A DNA stretch of 63,256 bases from Runella sp. CRIBMP. Its GTDB lineage: Bacteria > Bacteroidota > Bacteroidia > Cytophagales > Spirosomataceae. The translations under genes were made by a program, and so were the position numbers. This document shows, piece after piece, positions 52,116-60,385 of this stretch. The stretch spans positions 1 to 63,256 of the forward strand of contig NZ_JAAAKZ010000023.1 of NCBI RefSeq assembly GCF_009905605.1, read 5' to 3'. Position 1 is the first letter of the stretch. Each line of letters begins with the position of its first letter. The notes beneath the pieces were generated by a model. It was not told the DNA's origin. It did not search any database and worked only from the letters and a program-made list of their open reading frames with translations.

Positions 52116-52882
52116 TGAAAAAAAGTGATTTCCACCGTAAGATTCGCAAGAGCCACCGCTATTTAGGGGTGGCTCTTGGAATCCAATTTTTGTTTTGGAC
52201 CATCAGCGGGCTGTATTTCAGTTGGTCCAACATGGATGATGTCCACGGCGACCCTCAAAAACGCGCCGTCCCGTTGTTTAAGGTCAATCAAGTGTGGGTC
52301 TCTCCTTCCATTATTATTGATTCCTTGCGGGCCCATGCGCCCGTTGACTCCATTATTGGTTTAGAAAGCATTGAGTTATTTGGAAAGCCATTTTATCAAA
52401 TTCACTATACTGTATCAAATGTGCACCTTCATTCGGGCAGCTACGTTTGCCTAGTCAATGCCGAAACTGGTAAACTTCGCCCCGCGCTTAGTCAGGCCGA
52501 GGCGGTAGAGCTTGCTCAAAATCGGTTTGTCGGCGACCCCAAGGTGGAAAAAGTAGAATTTTTGACCCAAACAAATGGGCACCATGAATACCGTAACCTT
52601 CCTTTGCCCGCCTATGCCGTTACTTTTGGAAAACCCGTAAGTACTACGGTTTATATCGCTGCGGAGCTGGGCACTGTCCAGAAATACCGTAATACCAAAT
52701 GGCGGATTTTTGATTTTTTGTGGATGTTGCACCTGATGGATTATGAAAGCCGGGATAATTTATCCAATGGATTGTTACGTGCCTTTTCTCTCTTTGGGTT
52801 ACTGACAGTTGCCTCGGGGTTTACCTTATTTTGGGTGAGTCGAAAAACCACAGTTCAAAAAAAGAACCTGAAAATGAGTTGA
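52115..52882 (+). CDS. PepSY-domain membrane protein
   Basis: This 255-residue protein starts at the ATG at 52115, overlapping the DUF3347 stop. It has an N-terminal membrane helix (LGVALGIQFLFWTISGLYFSW), a periplasmic PepSY-like region (CLVNAETGKLRPALSQAEAVELAQNRF, AYAVTFGKPVSTTVYIAAELGTVQKYRN), then IFDFLWMLHLMDY and a C-terminal helix (FSLFGLLTVASGFTLFWVSRK). The histidines (SHRYLG, LHLMD) could bind heme, as in PepSY-TM reductases. Its role may be electron transfer or metal reduction. It is a membrane member of the copper operon. Confidence 0.85.
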   Translation: MKKSDFHRKIRKSHRYLGVALGIQFLFWTISGLYFSWSNMDDVHGDPQKRAVPLFKVNQVWVSPSIIIDSLRAHAPVDSIIGLESIELFGKPFYQIHYTVSNVHLHSGSYVCLVNAETGKLRPALSQAEAVELAQNRFVGDPKVEKVEFLTQTNGHHEYRNLPLPAYAVTFGKPVSTTVYIAAELGTVQKYRNTKWRIFDFLWMLHLMDYESRDNLSNGLLRAFSLFGLLTVASGFTLFWVSRKTTVQKKNLKMS

Positions 52883-52909
52883 TTATCTACGTTTTGATAA
52901 ATACTATTT

Positions 52910-53667
52910 ATGAACCACGAACATCTTCATTCGGCCAGCGGCGAGCATCAGCCACCTGCTGGCCACGCAGCTCACTCCGCTGAGCATCTGGGAGAACATT
53001 CTGGACATGGTAAAAACCCAAAACACGGTGAAGCCGGGCATGACCATTCTGGCATGATTGACGATTTCAAGAAGAGATTCTACGTAAGTTTATTTCTTAC
53101 GGTTCCAATCTTGGTGTTGTCAGACATGATTCAGCACTGGTCAGGTTTTCAATTAGAATTTGAGGGGAGAAAAACCTTCTTTTAGCCCTTTCAACCGCAC
53201 TTTTTTGGAGGGTTGTTGGGAGGAACTAAAAAATCGCTTACCGGGAATGATGACCCTCATCACAATGGCGATTATTGTCGCGTTCGTATATAGTGCAGCT
53301 ACCGTTTTTGGATTTCCAGGGATGGATTTCTTTTGGGAACTGGCCACCCTTATTGTGTGAAAGCTACCTAAACGAATCTATGTTCACGGGAGAATCGACC
53401 CCCGTACTAAAAAAGTCAGGGGAAAAAGTAATTGCAGGAGCCATTAATGGGAATGGTTCACTCGACATAAGCGTAGAGCAAACAGGAGAAGGAACGTACC
53501 TTGCAAAGGTAATTCAAATGGTAAATGAAGCCCAAAACACAAAATCTTCTACCCAACGATTAGCCGACCGTGCCGCTTTTTGGCTTACCATCGTGGCATT
53601 GGTGATGGGCGTCGGCACCCTGGCCGCGTGGGTGGCTATTGATACGCAAATGCTTCGAATTCGATAG
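52910..53667 (+). pseudogene. Broken CopB-type copper P-type ATPase
   Basis: A histidine-rich N-terminus (MNHEHLHSASGEHQPPAGH...EHSGHGKNPKHGEAGHDHSGM) and KKRFYVSLFLTVPILVLSDMIQHW are followed by a frameshift near 53160. The next frame has RLPGMMTLITMAIIVAFVYSAATVFGFPGMDFFWELATLIV and then a stop. The third frame resumes near 53360 with NESMFTGESTPVLKKSGEKVIAGAINGNGSLDIS (TGES motif) and ends after LADRAAFWLTIVALVMGVGTLAAW. The A-domain start is missing by internal deletion, and the phosphorylation (DKTGT) and ATP domains are absent. The ATPase cannot work. Confidence 0.88.
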
Positions 53668-53702
53668 CGTTTTAAAGAAAATATACACCACATTTTATAA
53701 AT

Positions 53703-54917
53703 ATGGTTCTAACCTCCAGCAAGGGTAAAAAATGGCTCTTGATATTAGACCGCTCAATAGAAAAAATCAGGGGAGCCTATCATTTGTTTCGTCACATGAT
53801 GTTGACGAGAGGATTATTCTGGATTTATGGGGTTTTGGGGGTCAGACTCTTAAACAAGCAGGAAACGGACGATTATTTATCTCCTTTTCAATTGATTGAG
53901 CACCCCGAAAACCTACTTCACATGCCAGAAGTAGTTGATGTAATAGATACAAAAAAACGTTACTTTTTACCCACTTTGGCTAAAACCGACCGTATCATGG
54001 TCTGGAAGTTTGCCGCCCAGAATGGTAAAATTACTTTACTTCCTTATGGCGCAGTCCACCTAAGCAATAAAGTAGTTTGTACCGATACCAATAATACTGA
54101 CTTTTATCGTAACACATTGCATCGAAAAAAACGAATCCATCTTGACGCTGAGGTACTGATTGTACCATGGAGCCACTATATCGACGGATTTGTATGGGGA
54201 GGATATTATGATTTTTTACTGCTGGTGGTTGGAAAACTTTGTCGAATGAAAGAGGTATTACCACCATCAACCTTCGACAAGGCAATCATCTCCTACCCCC
54301 TTTTTAATACTTCTTATGAGCGCGAGTATTTTGAATTGTTAGAAATTGATTTGCACCGCGTAAAAGACAGTAGAAGCTATCGAATTACGTCTAAAGAATG
54401 TATTCTTGGAAACAATGGGCATTGGTTTTATCCAAATGCGGCAGACATACACGCCCTTCGTAAATACATTCTGCCTAAGTTTGTCGACCCAAGTGGAATA
54501 CACAAAGAAGCGCGGATTTATATAAGTCGTAGCGGTCGTCGTCGAATTAAGAACGAAAATGAATTGATTACCCTCTTAAAGAAGTATGATTTTCAGATTA
54601 TTGAAGACCGACCACGGACGGTTTTCGAGCAAATAGCTCTTTACCGAAATGCCACTTTTATCATTGGGCCTCACGGCGCTTCATTTTCCAACATCATATG
54701 GTGTCGATCTGGCACACATCTTTTTGAATTATTTTCCAAAACCTACACCCCAGATTATTTTCGATATTTGGCAGAATTGTTGGGGCTTAAATACACTGCA
54801 TATTATTATGATCAGGATGTTTCTCTCAAGTATTGGGCCGACGGATTAGAAGATGATTTTACGGTGAATATTGAGGAAATCAAACAAATTCTGATGAGAG
54901 TGTTGACACAACTTTAG
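53703..54917 (+). CDS. Glycosyltransferase family 61 protein (DUF563)
   Basis: This 404-residue protein has the GT61/DUF563 C-terminal domain: YISRSGRRRIKNENELITLLKKYDFQIIEDRP, then FEQIALYRNATFIIGPHGASFSNIIWCRSGTHLFELF (conserved GPHGA) and a PDYFRYLAELLGLKYTAYYY end. The N-terminal half (FLPTLAKTDRIMVWKFAAQNGKITLLPYGAVHLSNKVV, EVLIVPWSHYIDGFVWGGYYDFLLLVVGKL) fits the family. It transfers a sugar, probably onto a surface polysaccharide. It begins 36 bp after the copB ruin and has no glycan-synthesis neighbours, so it may have arrived on its own. Confidence 0.88.
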   Translation: MVLTSSKGKKWLLILDRSIEKIRGAYHLFRHMMLTRGLFWIYGVLGVRLLNKQETDDYLSPFQLIEHPENLLHMPEVVDVIDTKKRYFLPTLAKTDRIMVWKFAAQNGKITLLPYGAVHLSNKVVCTDTNNTDFYRNTLHRKKRIHLDAEVLIVPWSHYIDGFVWGGYYDFLLLVVGKLCRMKEVLPPSTFDKAIISYPLFNTSYEREYFELLEIDLHRVKDSRSYRITSKECILGNNGHWFYPNAADIHALRKYILPKFVDPSGIHKEARIYISRSGRRRIKNENELITLLKKYDFQIIEDRPRTVFEQIALYRNATFIIGPHGASFSNIIWCRSGTHLFELFSKTYTPDYFRYLAELLGLKYTAYYYDQDVSLKYWADGLEDDFTVNIEEIKQILMRVLTQL

Positions 54918-55006
54918 TGATTATAACTGTATGTTGTAAAGTGAAAGTGGCAAGAAGCCGCTGGAAATAAAGAGAGATTTTAGGCAGCCAAAATGCTCTG
55001 ACAAAT

Positions 55007-55123
55007 CTAAAGGCCGCAGCGATCAAACTTAGGTTTGAGAACAGCTTCTTTTTCAAACAATTTGGCAATTGCCTGCTTAGTTTCAAGGAGCTGTTTATCA
55101 TAAAGTTTAATTAACTTCTCTAA
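55007..55123 (-). pseudogene. IS110-like transposase fragment
   Basis: The open 38-codon piece LEKLIKLYDKQLLETKQAIAKL... ending KFDRCGL resembles the coiled-coil linker of IS110/IS116 transposases (xIxxLIExDxxLKxK). The following SIPGxG motif is missing. The match is short, so confidence is limited. Confidence 0.4.
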
Positions 55124-55241
55124 GTGGGGTAGTTCTGCGGAATTTGAGATAATTCGTCATTTGGCGGATTGGGTTGGCAGAGAAGGTCTAGATAAGGGGA
55201 AATTTAACAGAGCCTCCCGGTCAAAAACAGTTTCCAGGCTT

Positions 55242-55403
55242 TCAATCCGTAAAATCATATTCCCCTCTCAGATTGATGTGATGCCAGGAATGGGTCGACG
55301 ATTGTAGGATGGTACGCAACAACTCCTGCAGTTCACTTTCGGTCGAGCATTGCCGTAACCGCTCCGATAGATACAGCAGGTTGTAGTAGTTAATAGCATT
55401 CAT
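55242..55403 (-). pseudogene. Tn3-family transposase C-terminal fragment
   Basis: The 53-residue piece NAINYYNLLYLSERLRQ...SSTHSWHHINLRGEYDFTD matches the end of Tn3 TnpA proteins (NxxYL...WxHINLxGxY). A candidate terminal inverted repeat begins with GGGGAAATTTAACAGAG at 55196, 46 bp past the stop. The rest of the transposase is absent. Confidence 0.62.
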
Positions 55404-55534
55404 TTTGACGGCAGGGCTTTCTCATAAAAATGTAAAGCGGGGATAATTAGGCATCTTTGGGGTGTTCTAAATCTCAACATGATGTCACCTACCCACTCTT
55501 TACAGGCCCAAAATAACACGTTTTTCCATCTACT

Positions 55535-55687
55535 TTAACAACAATTAAATTTTATGGAATCCACATCTCCCCATTCTCGTGGATTCGCCTTTGAGTAATC
55601 AATTACGGTTACCAGAGGGTGCAGCGTTTTGTGGTTATTGGCGGCATTGAACCCGCTGATGCTGTCTATGTCTACTATCTTTTCCAT
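55535..55687 (-). pseudogene. Truncated AraC-type regulator (N-terminal fragment)
   Basis: The 50-codon frame reads MEKIVDIDSISGFN...KTLHPLVTVIDYSKAN, the usual start of the cupin-like domain of Bacteroidota AraC regulators. It then stops, and no helix-turn-helix follows. It is divergent from the flavodoxin gene, a common pairing. Confidence 0.55.
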
Positions 55688-55780
55688 TTTCTTTTCTTTT
55701 GAAATCCATTCAAAATTAAGATATAAAAAATGCCATACTTCGCATGAATACCGTAATCAGTAAAAAGAGGTAATATCCTC

Positions 55781-56251
55781 ATGAAAAACAACTTAGTTTT
55801 CTTCTTGTTTTTTACAACCGCTATTTGCCTCTTTGCAGGTAGTTCGTCGGCACAAACGCTGGTTACTGACAAAAAAGTACTGATTGTGTATTTGTCCCAC
55901 ACCAACAATACCAAAGCAATTGCCGAAATCATCCACAAAGAAGTAGGTGGAACATTGGTAGCTTTGAAGTTGACAAACCCTTATCCCGAAAACTATACGG
56001 AAACGGTGCCGCAGGTAGTCAAAGAAAATGAAAAAGGGTATTTGCCACCGCTCAAAACAATGATTGACAGCATAGCTCAATACAACGTAGTGTTTGTTAG
56101 GTTTCCTACTTGGTGGATGAAATTGCCACCGCCCATAAAAAGTTTATTACATCTGTATGATTTAAAAAAAGTGGTTGCAAAAGATAATGATACTATAACC
56201 CTTTTTTACGGCAGAAAAAAGCAGCGACAAATTCGTTATTTTTCTGTTTGA
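55781..56251 (+). pseudogene. C-terminally truncated exported flavodoxin
   Basis: The frame encodes a leader (NLVFFLFFTTAICLFAGSSSAQ) and then KKVLIVYLSHTNNTKAIAEII, the FMN-phosphate loop of long-chain flavodoxins (SxTxNT). YNVVFVRFPTWWMKLPPPIKSLL (P/F-T-W-W) follows. After [11 protein letters not shown] it leaves the family consensus (normally PFxTHxGxGxG). About 50 C-terminal residues are missing, including part of the FMN site. Product activity is doubtful. Confidence 0.7.
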
Positions 56252-56278
56252 TTTTTGTAAGTATTCGATTGAAAAGTG

Positions 56279-56310
56279 TTGTTTTTTACGGAATTTTCGG
56301 TATACTTTTG
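56279..56310 (+). promoter_or_regulatory. Candidate Bacteroidota promoter of the iorAB-like operon
   Basis: A -33 TTG (56279-56281) and a -7 TACTTTTG (56303-56310), matching TAnnTTTG, are 21 bp apart. The box ends 29 bp before the ATG at 56340. Confidence 0.5.
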
Positions 56311-56339
56311 ATAAATTTTTTTATAACATATTCCTGCTC

Positions 56340-56795
56340 ATGGCAAAGTATAATCTTAAAATCAATGGCAAAGCCCGCCAAGTGGATGTAGATCCAAGTA
56401 CGCCAGTGCTTTGGGTACTACGCGATAGTCTCAACATGGTAGGTACTAAGTTTGGCTGCGGCATGGCTCAATGCGGCGCCTGCACTGTTCATTTAGACGG
56501 AAATGCCGTTCGTTCGTGCGTGTTGCCCGTTTCGGCGATTGGCAAACAGGAAATTACCACCATCGAAGGCCTTTCTGCCAACGGCGACCACCCCGTACAA
56601 AAAGCATGGCTCGAACACGACGTGGCTCAATGCGGCTATTGTCAATCGGGGCAAATTATGAGTGCAGCGGCGTTGCTCAAAAGTAATCCCAAACCAACCG
56701 ATGACGATATTGATGCCGCCATGAGTGGGAATATCTGTCGTTGTGGAACGTATTTGAGAATCAAAGAAGCGATAAAAACGGCCTCTAAAGTATAA
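56340..56795 (+). CDS. (2Fe-2S)-binding subunit of a molybdenum hydroxylase (IorA-like)
   Basis: This 151-residue protein has a plant-ferredoxin-type cluster motif ([16 protein letters not shown]...RSC, about residues 40-62) and an alpha-helical second cluster domain ([10 protein letters not shown]...[16 protein letters not shown], about 100-145). It passes electrons from the molybdenum subunit to an acceptor. It is encoded 38 bp upstream of the large subunit. Isoquinoline or aldehyde oxidoreductase is the closest type by architecture. The substrate is unknown. Confidence 0.93.
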   Translation: MAKYNLKINGKARQVDVDPSTPVLWVLRDSLNMVGTKFGCGMAQCGACTVHLDGNAVRSCVLPVSAIGKQEITTIEGLSANGDHPVQKAWLEHDVAQCGYCQSGQIMSAAALLKSNPKPTDDDIDAAMSGNICRCGTYLRIKEAIKTASKV

Positions 56796-56833
56796 ATTGT
56801 GTAGCGGTAGCACTAAAAAAAAGCAAAATAGCA

Positions 56834-59095
56834 ATGAAAAATACACATAATCGCCGTTCATTCCTCAAATCTTCGGCGTTGGCTGGTGGTGGAATGATGC
56901 TAAGTTTCAGCTGGTTTTCGACTGCGAAAGCCGCCGAAAAAATACAGGAGCGGAACGCCGCCCGATTAAATCTCCCCGACCAATGGTCAGAACTTACGGG
57001 CTATGTTAAAATTACCCCCGATAATGTCGTTAAAATTCTTTGTCCAAACCCCGAATTCGGTCAAAATGTAATGACCTCATTACCAATGATTGTGGCGGAG
57101 GAATTGGATGTAGATTGGAAAAACGTAGTCGTAGAAATGGGACCGCACGACAACGTGAAATTGGGACCACAATTTACGGGCGGTAGTAATTCGGTTAGAA
57201 TGTACTGGAAACCCTTGAGAAACGCTGGCGCAGCGGCCAGACAGATGCTCATCGAAGCCGCGGCTCAAACATGGAGCGTTCCTGCGTCTGAAATCACAAC
57301 CAAGGCAGGGGTTTTAACGCACACAAGCGGGAAAACGGCAAAATATGGAGAGATGGCAAGCAAAGCCGCCGCCATTGCCGTGCCTAAAGAGGTAAAATTG
57401 AAAGCTCCCAAAGATTTTTCAATTGTCAGAAATTCAAAGAAAAATACGGAAGGCCTAAAAGTAGTTACGGGCAAACCACTATTTGGAATGGATTATCGGG
57501 TTGATGGTATGTTGATTGCCATGATTCAGCATCCGCCAGCCTTCGGTATGAAACTTAAATCCTTTGATGCTTCGCAATCTCTGAAAATGCCCGGCATCAA
57601 AGATGTATTTAGCTTTAAACTGTACGATGATGGTTTTGAACAAGGCGGTTTTGATACCCGTACTTTCAATGAAATGATTGCAGTAGTGGGCAATAGTACA
57701 TGGGAAGTCATGAACGCTCGCAAAAAGCTGATTGTACAATGGGAAGCCGCCGGCGACTTAAAAGAAACCATGTCGGGAAGAGGCGGAAAAAGAGAAGTAA
57801 CCGTTCCGGGTAGATTAGAAACCACAAGCCGTCAATTTGAAATGATGGCCGAATACGCAAAAAAGCCAGCCCAGCAATTAAGAAAAGACGGTGACCCCGA
57901 AACAGCTTTCAAAAATGCGGCTCAAATCATCGAACGCACCTACAATGCACCGTTTTTGGCACATAACTGCATGGAGCCGATGAATTTCTTTGCGCATGTA
58001 ATGGAAGATAAAGCGGTGGTGGCTGGGCCTTTGCAAGCGCCCGGTTGGATGGAGCCTACCCTTGCCAAAATTTTAAACCTGCCAGCCGAAAAGATTGAAA
58101 TTCAAATGACTCGAATGGGTGGGGGATTTGGTCGTAGAGCCTACGGGTCGTACGTATATGAAGCGGCTCGAATCTCTCAAAAACTCAAAGCACCCGTCAA
58201 ACTGATTTATAGCCGTGAAGACGATATGACGTACGGCATTTATCGCCCGATGTACACCGCTACGTATCGTGCAGCGTTGGATGCCAACAAAAATCTAATT
58301 GGGTTTCATGTCATTGGCGGCGGAATTCCCGAAAACCCAGTTCATGCCAATCGTTTCCCAGCGGGAGCGGTTGATAACTATTTGGCTGAGGGGTGGGAAA
58401 TTCCTTCAAACGTGACCATTGGGGCCTTTAGAGCACCCCGTTCCAACTTCAATGCGGCGGCTGAGCAATCTTTTTTGGATGAAGTAGCCGAAGCCATGGG
58501 CAAAGACCCCATTCAACTTCGCCTAGATTTATTGAAAAAGGCAAAAGAAAATCCAGTAGGCAAAAACAATGATTACGATGCAAGCAGATACATTGGCGTT
58601 TTGGAACTACTGAAAGAAAAATCAGGCTGGGGCAAACCCGAAAATGCTGGTAAAAAACGTGGCGTTGCTGCTTATTTCTGTCACGCTTCGTATGCTGGTC
58701 ATGTGGTTGATATGGTCATGCGCGACGGCCAACCGTATGTTGAACAAGTAACGAGTGCCGTTGATTGTGGCGTCGTTGTCAACCCCGATGCCGCTCGAAA
58801 TATGGTACAAGGTGCGGTAGTTGATGGTATCGGTAATGCATTTTACGGAGCATTGACCCACAAAGACGGAGCCCCCGAACAAAGTAATTTCCACAATTAT
58901 CGCATCATTCGCCACAACGAAGCGCCGAAGAAAATTGATGTACATTTTGTAGAAAGCGATGTTGACCCGACGGGTCTTGGCGAACCGCCATTCCCACCAG
59001 TTTTTGGGGCAGTAGCCAATGCGTTGTTTAAAACGACGGGTAAACGCTATTATAACCAGCCGTTTGCCTCAGAACAATCTAATCCAAAATCATAA
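56834..59095 (+). CDS. Molybdopterin-binding subunit of a xanthine dehydrogenase-family oxidoreductase (IorB-like)
   Basis: This 753-residue protein has a Tat signal (RRSFLKSSALAGGGMMLSF). The body shows EFGQNVMTSLPMIVAEELDVDWKNV, FTGGSNSVRMYW, APFLAHNCMEPMNFFA, MTRMGGGFGRRAYG (Moco site) and GAFRAPRSNFNAAAEQSFLDE. The C-terminal GLGEPPFPPVFGAVANALF holds the catalytic Glu (GEP). It works in the periplasm with the small subunit to hydroxylate aldehydes or N-heterocycles. No maturation gene is seen nearby, so the chromosome would have to supply Moco. Confidence 0.93.
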   Translation: MKNTHNRRSFLKSSALAGGGMMLSFSWFSTAKAAEKIQERNAARLNLPDQWSELTGYVKITPDNVVKILCPNPEFGQNVMTSLPMIVAEELDVDWKNVVVEMGPHDNVKLGPQFTGGSNSVRMYWKPLRNAGAAARQMLIEAAAQTWSVPASEITTKAGVLTHTSGKTAKYGEMASKAAAIAVPKEVKLKAPKDFSIVRNSKKNTEGLKVVTGKPLFGMDYRVDGMLIAMIQHPPAFGMKLKSFDASQSLKMPGIKDVFSFKLYDDGFEQGGFDTRTFNEMIAVVGNSTWEVMNARKKLIVQWEAAGDLKETMSGRGGKREVTVPGRLETTSRQFEMMAEYAKKPAQQLRKDGDPETAFKNAAQIIERTYNAPFLAHNCMEPMNFFAHVMEDKAVVAGPLQAPGWMEPTLAKILNLPAEKIEIQMTRMGGGFGRRAYGSYVYEAARISQKLKAPVKLIYSREDDMTYGIYRPMYTATYRAALDANKNLIGFHVIGGGIPENPVHANRFPAGAVDNYLAEGWEIPSNVTIGAFRAPRSNFNAAAEQSFLDEVAEAMGKDPIQLRLDLLKKAKENPVGKNNDYDASRYIGVLELLKEKSGWGKPENAGKKRGVAAYFCHASYAGHVVDMVMRDGQPYVEQVTSAVDCGVVVNPDAARNMVQGAVVDGIGNAFYGALTHKDGAPEQSNFHNYRIIRHNEAPKKIDVHFVESDVDPTGLGEPPFPPVFGAVANALFKTTGKRYYNQPFASEQSNPKS

Positions 59096-59113
59096 ATAGA
59101 GTACGAATAAATC

Positions 59114-59157
59114 AAAGCCATCATTGCAAAGTCAGATATGCAATGATGGCTTTTTTG
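59114..59157 (+). terminator. Terminator after the iorAB-like operon
   Basis: Perfect 15-bp arms AAAGCCATCATTGCA (59114-59128) and TGCAATGATGGCTTT (59139-59153) enclose a 10-nt loop and run into TTTG. Confidence 0.88.
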
Positions 59158-59199
59158 TTTCTTAAAGGGAAGTAAATCCTCTCTTGAAAAGTTACTTGT

Positions 59200-59273
59200 T
59201 TGTAAAATAAACTTGTATAGAAATCTACCTATATTTATTATTTTTGAAGTATAAAATAAGTTTAAGTAGACAA
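59200..59273. other. Possible res region upstream of the resolvase
   Basis: TAAAATAA occurs at 59203 and again at 59252 in direct orientation, and TATAG...CTATA forms a small dyad between them. Resolvase target sites usually lie just upstream of the gene, but the match is weak. Confidence 0.25.
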
Positions 59274-59861
59274 ATGAAAATAGGATATGCCCGGGTATCT
59301 ACCCAAGATCAAAATTTGGAAATGCAGATTGATGCCTTGACAAAAGTGGGATGTGAACAGATATTTCAGGAAAAAGCTTCTGGTATAAAATCGGACCGAC
59401 CCCAACTGCAAGCCATGCAGCAAATGCTCCGACAAGGGGATGTAATCTATATTTATAAACTCGACCGGTTGGGGCGTTCTTTAAAGCACTTGCTTGAAAT
59501 TACCTCCGATTTTTCAAAAAGAGGCATAGGTCTGGTTTCAATCAATGACCACATTGATACCACCACTGCCCAGGGCAGGCTCATTTTCAATATTTTTGCT
59601 TCTTTGGCAGAGTTTGAAAGAGACCTCATCCGAGAGAGGACAAAATCTGGATTGGAGGCGGCTCGGGCCCGGGGCCGAAAAGGAGGTCGCAGAAGGGGTT
59701 TGTCTAAGGAAGCTGAAAAAACAGCAATGCTTGCCCAAACATTATACAATGAACGTAAATTGGGGGTCAATGAAATTGCCGCTGATTTGAAAATTTCAAA
59801 AATGACCCTCTACAAATATCTTCGGCACAGAGGCGTGCAAATTGGCAATAAAGTTGATTGA
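59274..59861 (+). CDS. Serine recombinase, resolvase/invertase family
   Basis: This 195-residue protein starts at the ATG at 59274. A start at 59244 adds 10 residues. Catalytic-domain motifs are KIGYARVSTQDQNLEMQID (nucleophile Ser), KASGIKSDRPQLQAM, VIYIYKLDRLGRSLKHLLE (RLGRS), and FNIFASLAEFERDLIRERTKSGLEAARARGRKGGR. The C-terminal helix-turn-helix is GVNEIAADLKISKMTLYKYLRHRGV. It resembles Tn3-type resolvases and may resolve plasmid multimers. The Tn3 fragment 4 kb away could be a former partner. Confidence 0.93.
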   Translation: MKIGYARVSTQDQNLEMQIDALTKVGCEQIFQEKASGIKSDRPQLQAMQQMLRQGDVIYIYKLDRLGRSLKHLLEITSDFSKRGIGLVSINDHIDTTTAQGRLIFNIFASLAEFERDLIRERTKSGLEAARARGRKGGRRRGLSKEAEKTAMLAQTLYNERKLGVNEIAADLKISKMTLYKYLRHRGVQIGNKVD

Positions 59862-59887
59862 GTAGTTTACTACAAAATTTTGGTTGT

Positions 59888-59922
59888 AAGTGGTGCCGTC
59901 TTCAAAAACGCCGGCACCACTT
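59888..59922 (+). terminator. Hairpin downstream of the resolvase
   Basis: Arms AAGTGGTGCCG (59888-59898) and CGGCACCACTT (59912-59922) enclose a 13-nt loop. The T tract is weak, so it may act on either strand. Confidence 0.65.
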
Positions 59923-59993
59923 TAAAGTTTATTCTTAGCCTCCTTTAGAGTTTGGATTCAAAGCTCATCAAATCGCCCTATCGGCATCAAGTG

Positions 59994-60368
59994 TTAACAA
60001 GATTTTATCATTTCTCTGAGTTTTGCTTTGCGCCTACGGGCAATTTCAATGGAATGTCCCGAAGGTAAAATCAACATCTCAAAACGCAGAATGTGACATT
60101 GACTCAAATAATGCAAATTCAAAAGGGATGATTTATGAAGCCTCAGAAAGCCATATTTTTCTAACAAAGAAGCATAGAAACTTAAGGGAAGCGAGGTAAT
60201 TACACTTTCTCCATCTTCCAAATGAAAAATAGTATAATTGACCTGCGCACTCAAATAGACAATCCGCCTCAAATCAACACTTCTATTGCCGTCTTTGGTT
60301 TGGAAGCGTGGTAAATACAGCAAACCTTCAAGTGACATTATTGAATCTGGAGTAGTCAGTGCTTTCAT
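59994..60368 (-). CDS. LytTR-type DNA-binding protein
   Basis: This 124-residue protein is almost only a LytTR domain: VDLRRIVYLSAQVNYTIFHLEDGESVITSLPLSFYASLLEKYGFLRLHKSSLLNLHYLS, then LILPSGHSIEIARRRKAKLREMI. The RLHKSSLLN segment corresponds to the family's RxHRSxLVN motif. There is no receiver domain, so activation is by other means. It starts 18 bp after the stop of the giant surface protein's C-terminal part and is probably co-transcribed with it. It may regulate that gene. Confidence 0.88.
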   Translation of the reverse strand: MKALTTPDSIMSLEGLLYLPRFQTKDGNRSVDLRRIVYLSAQVNYTIFHLEDGESVITSLPLSFYASLLEKYGFLRLHKSSLLNLHYLSQCHILRFEMLILPSGHSIEIARRRKAKLREMIKSC

Positions 60369-60385
60369 TTCCTGCTCATTTTGGT

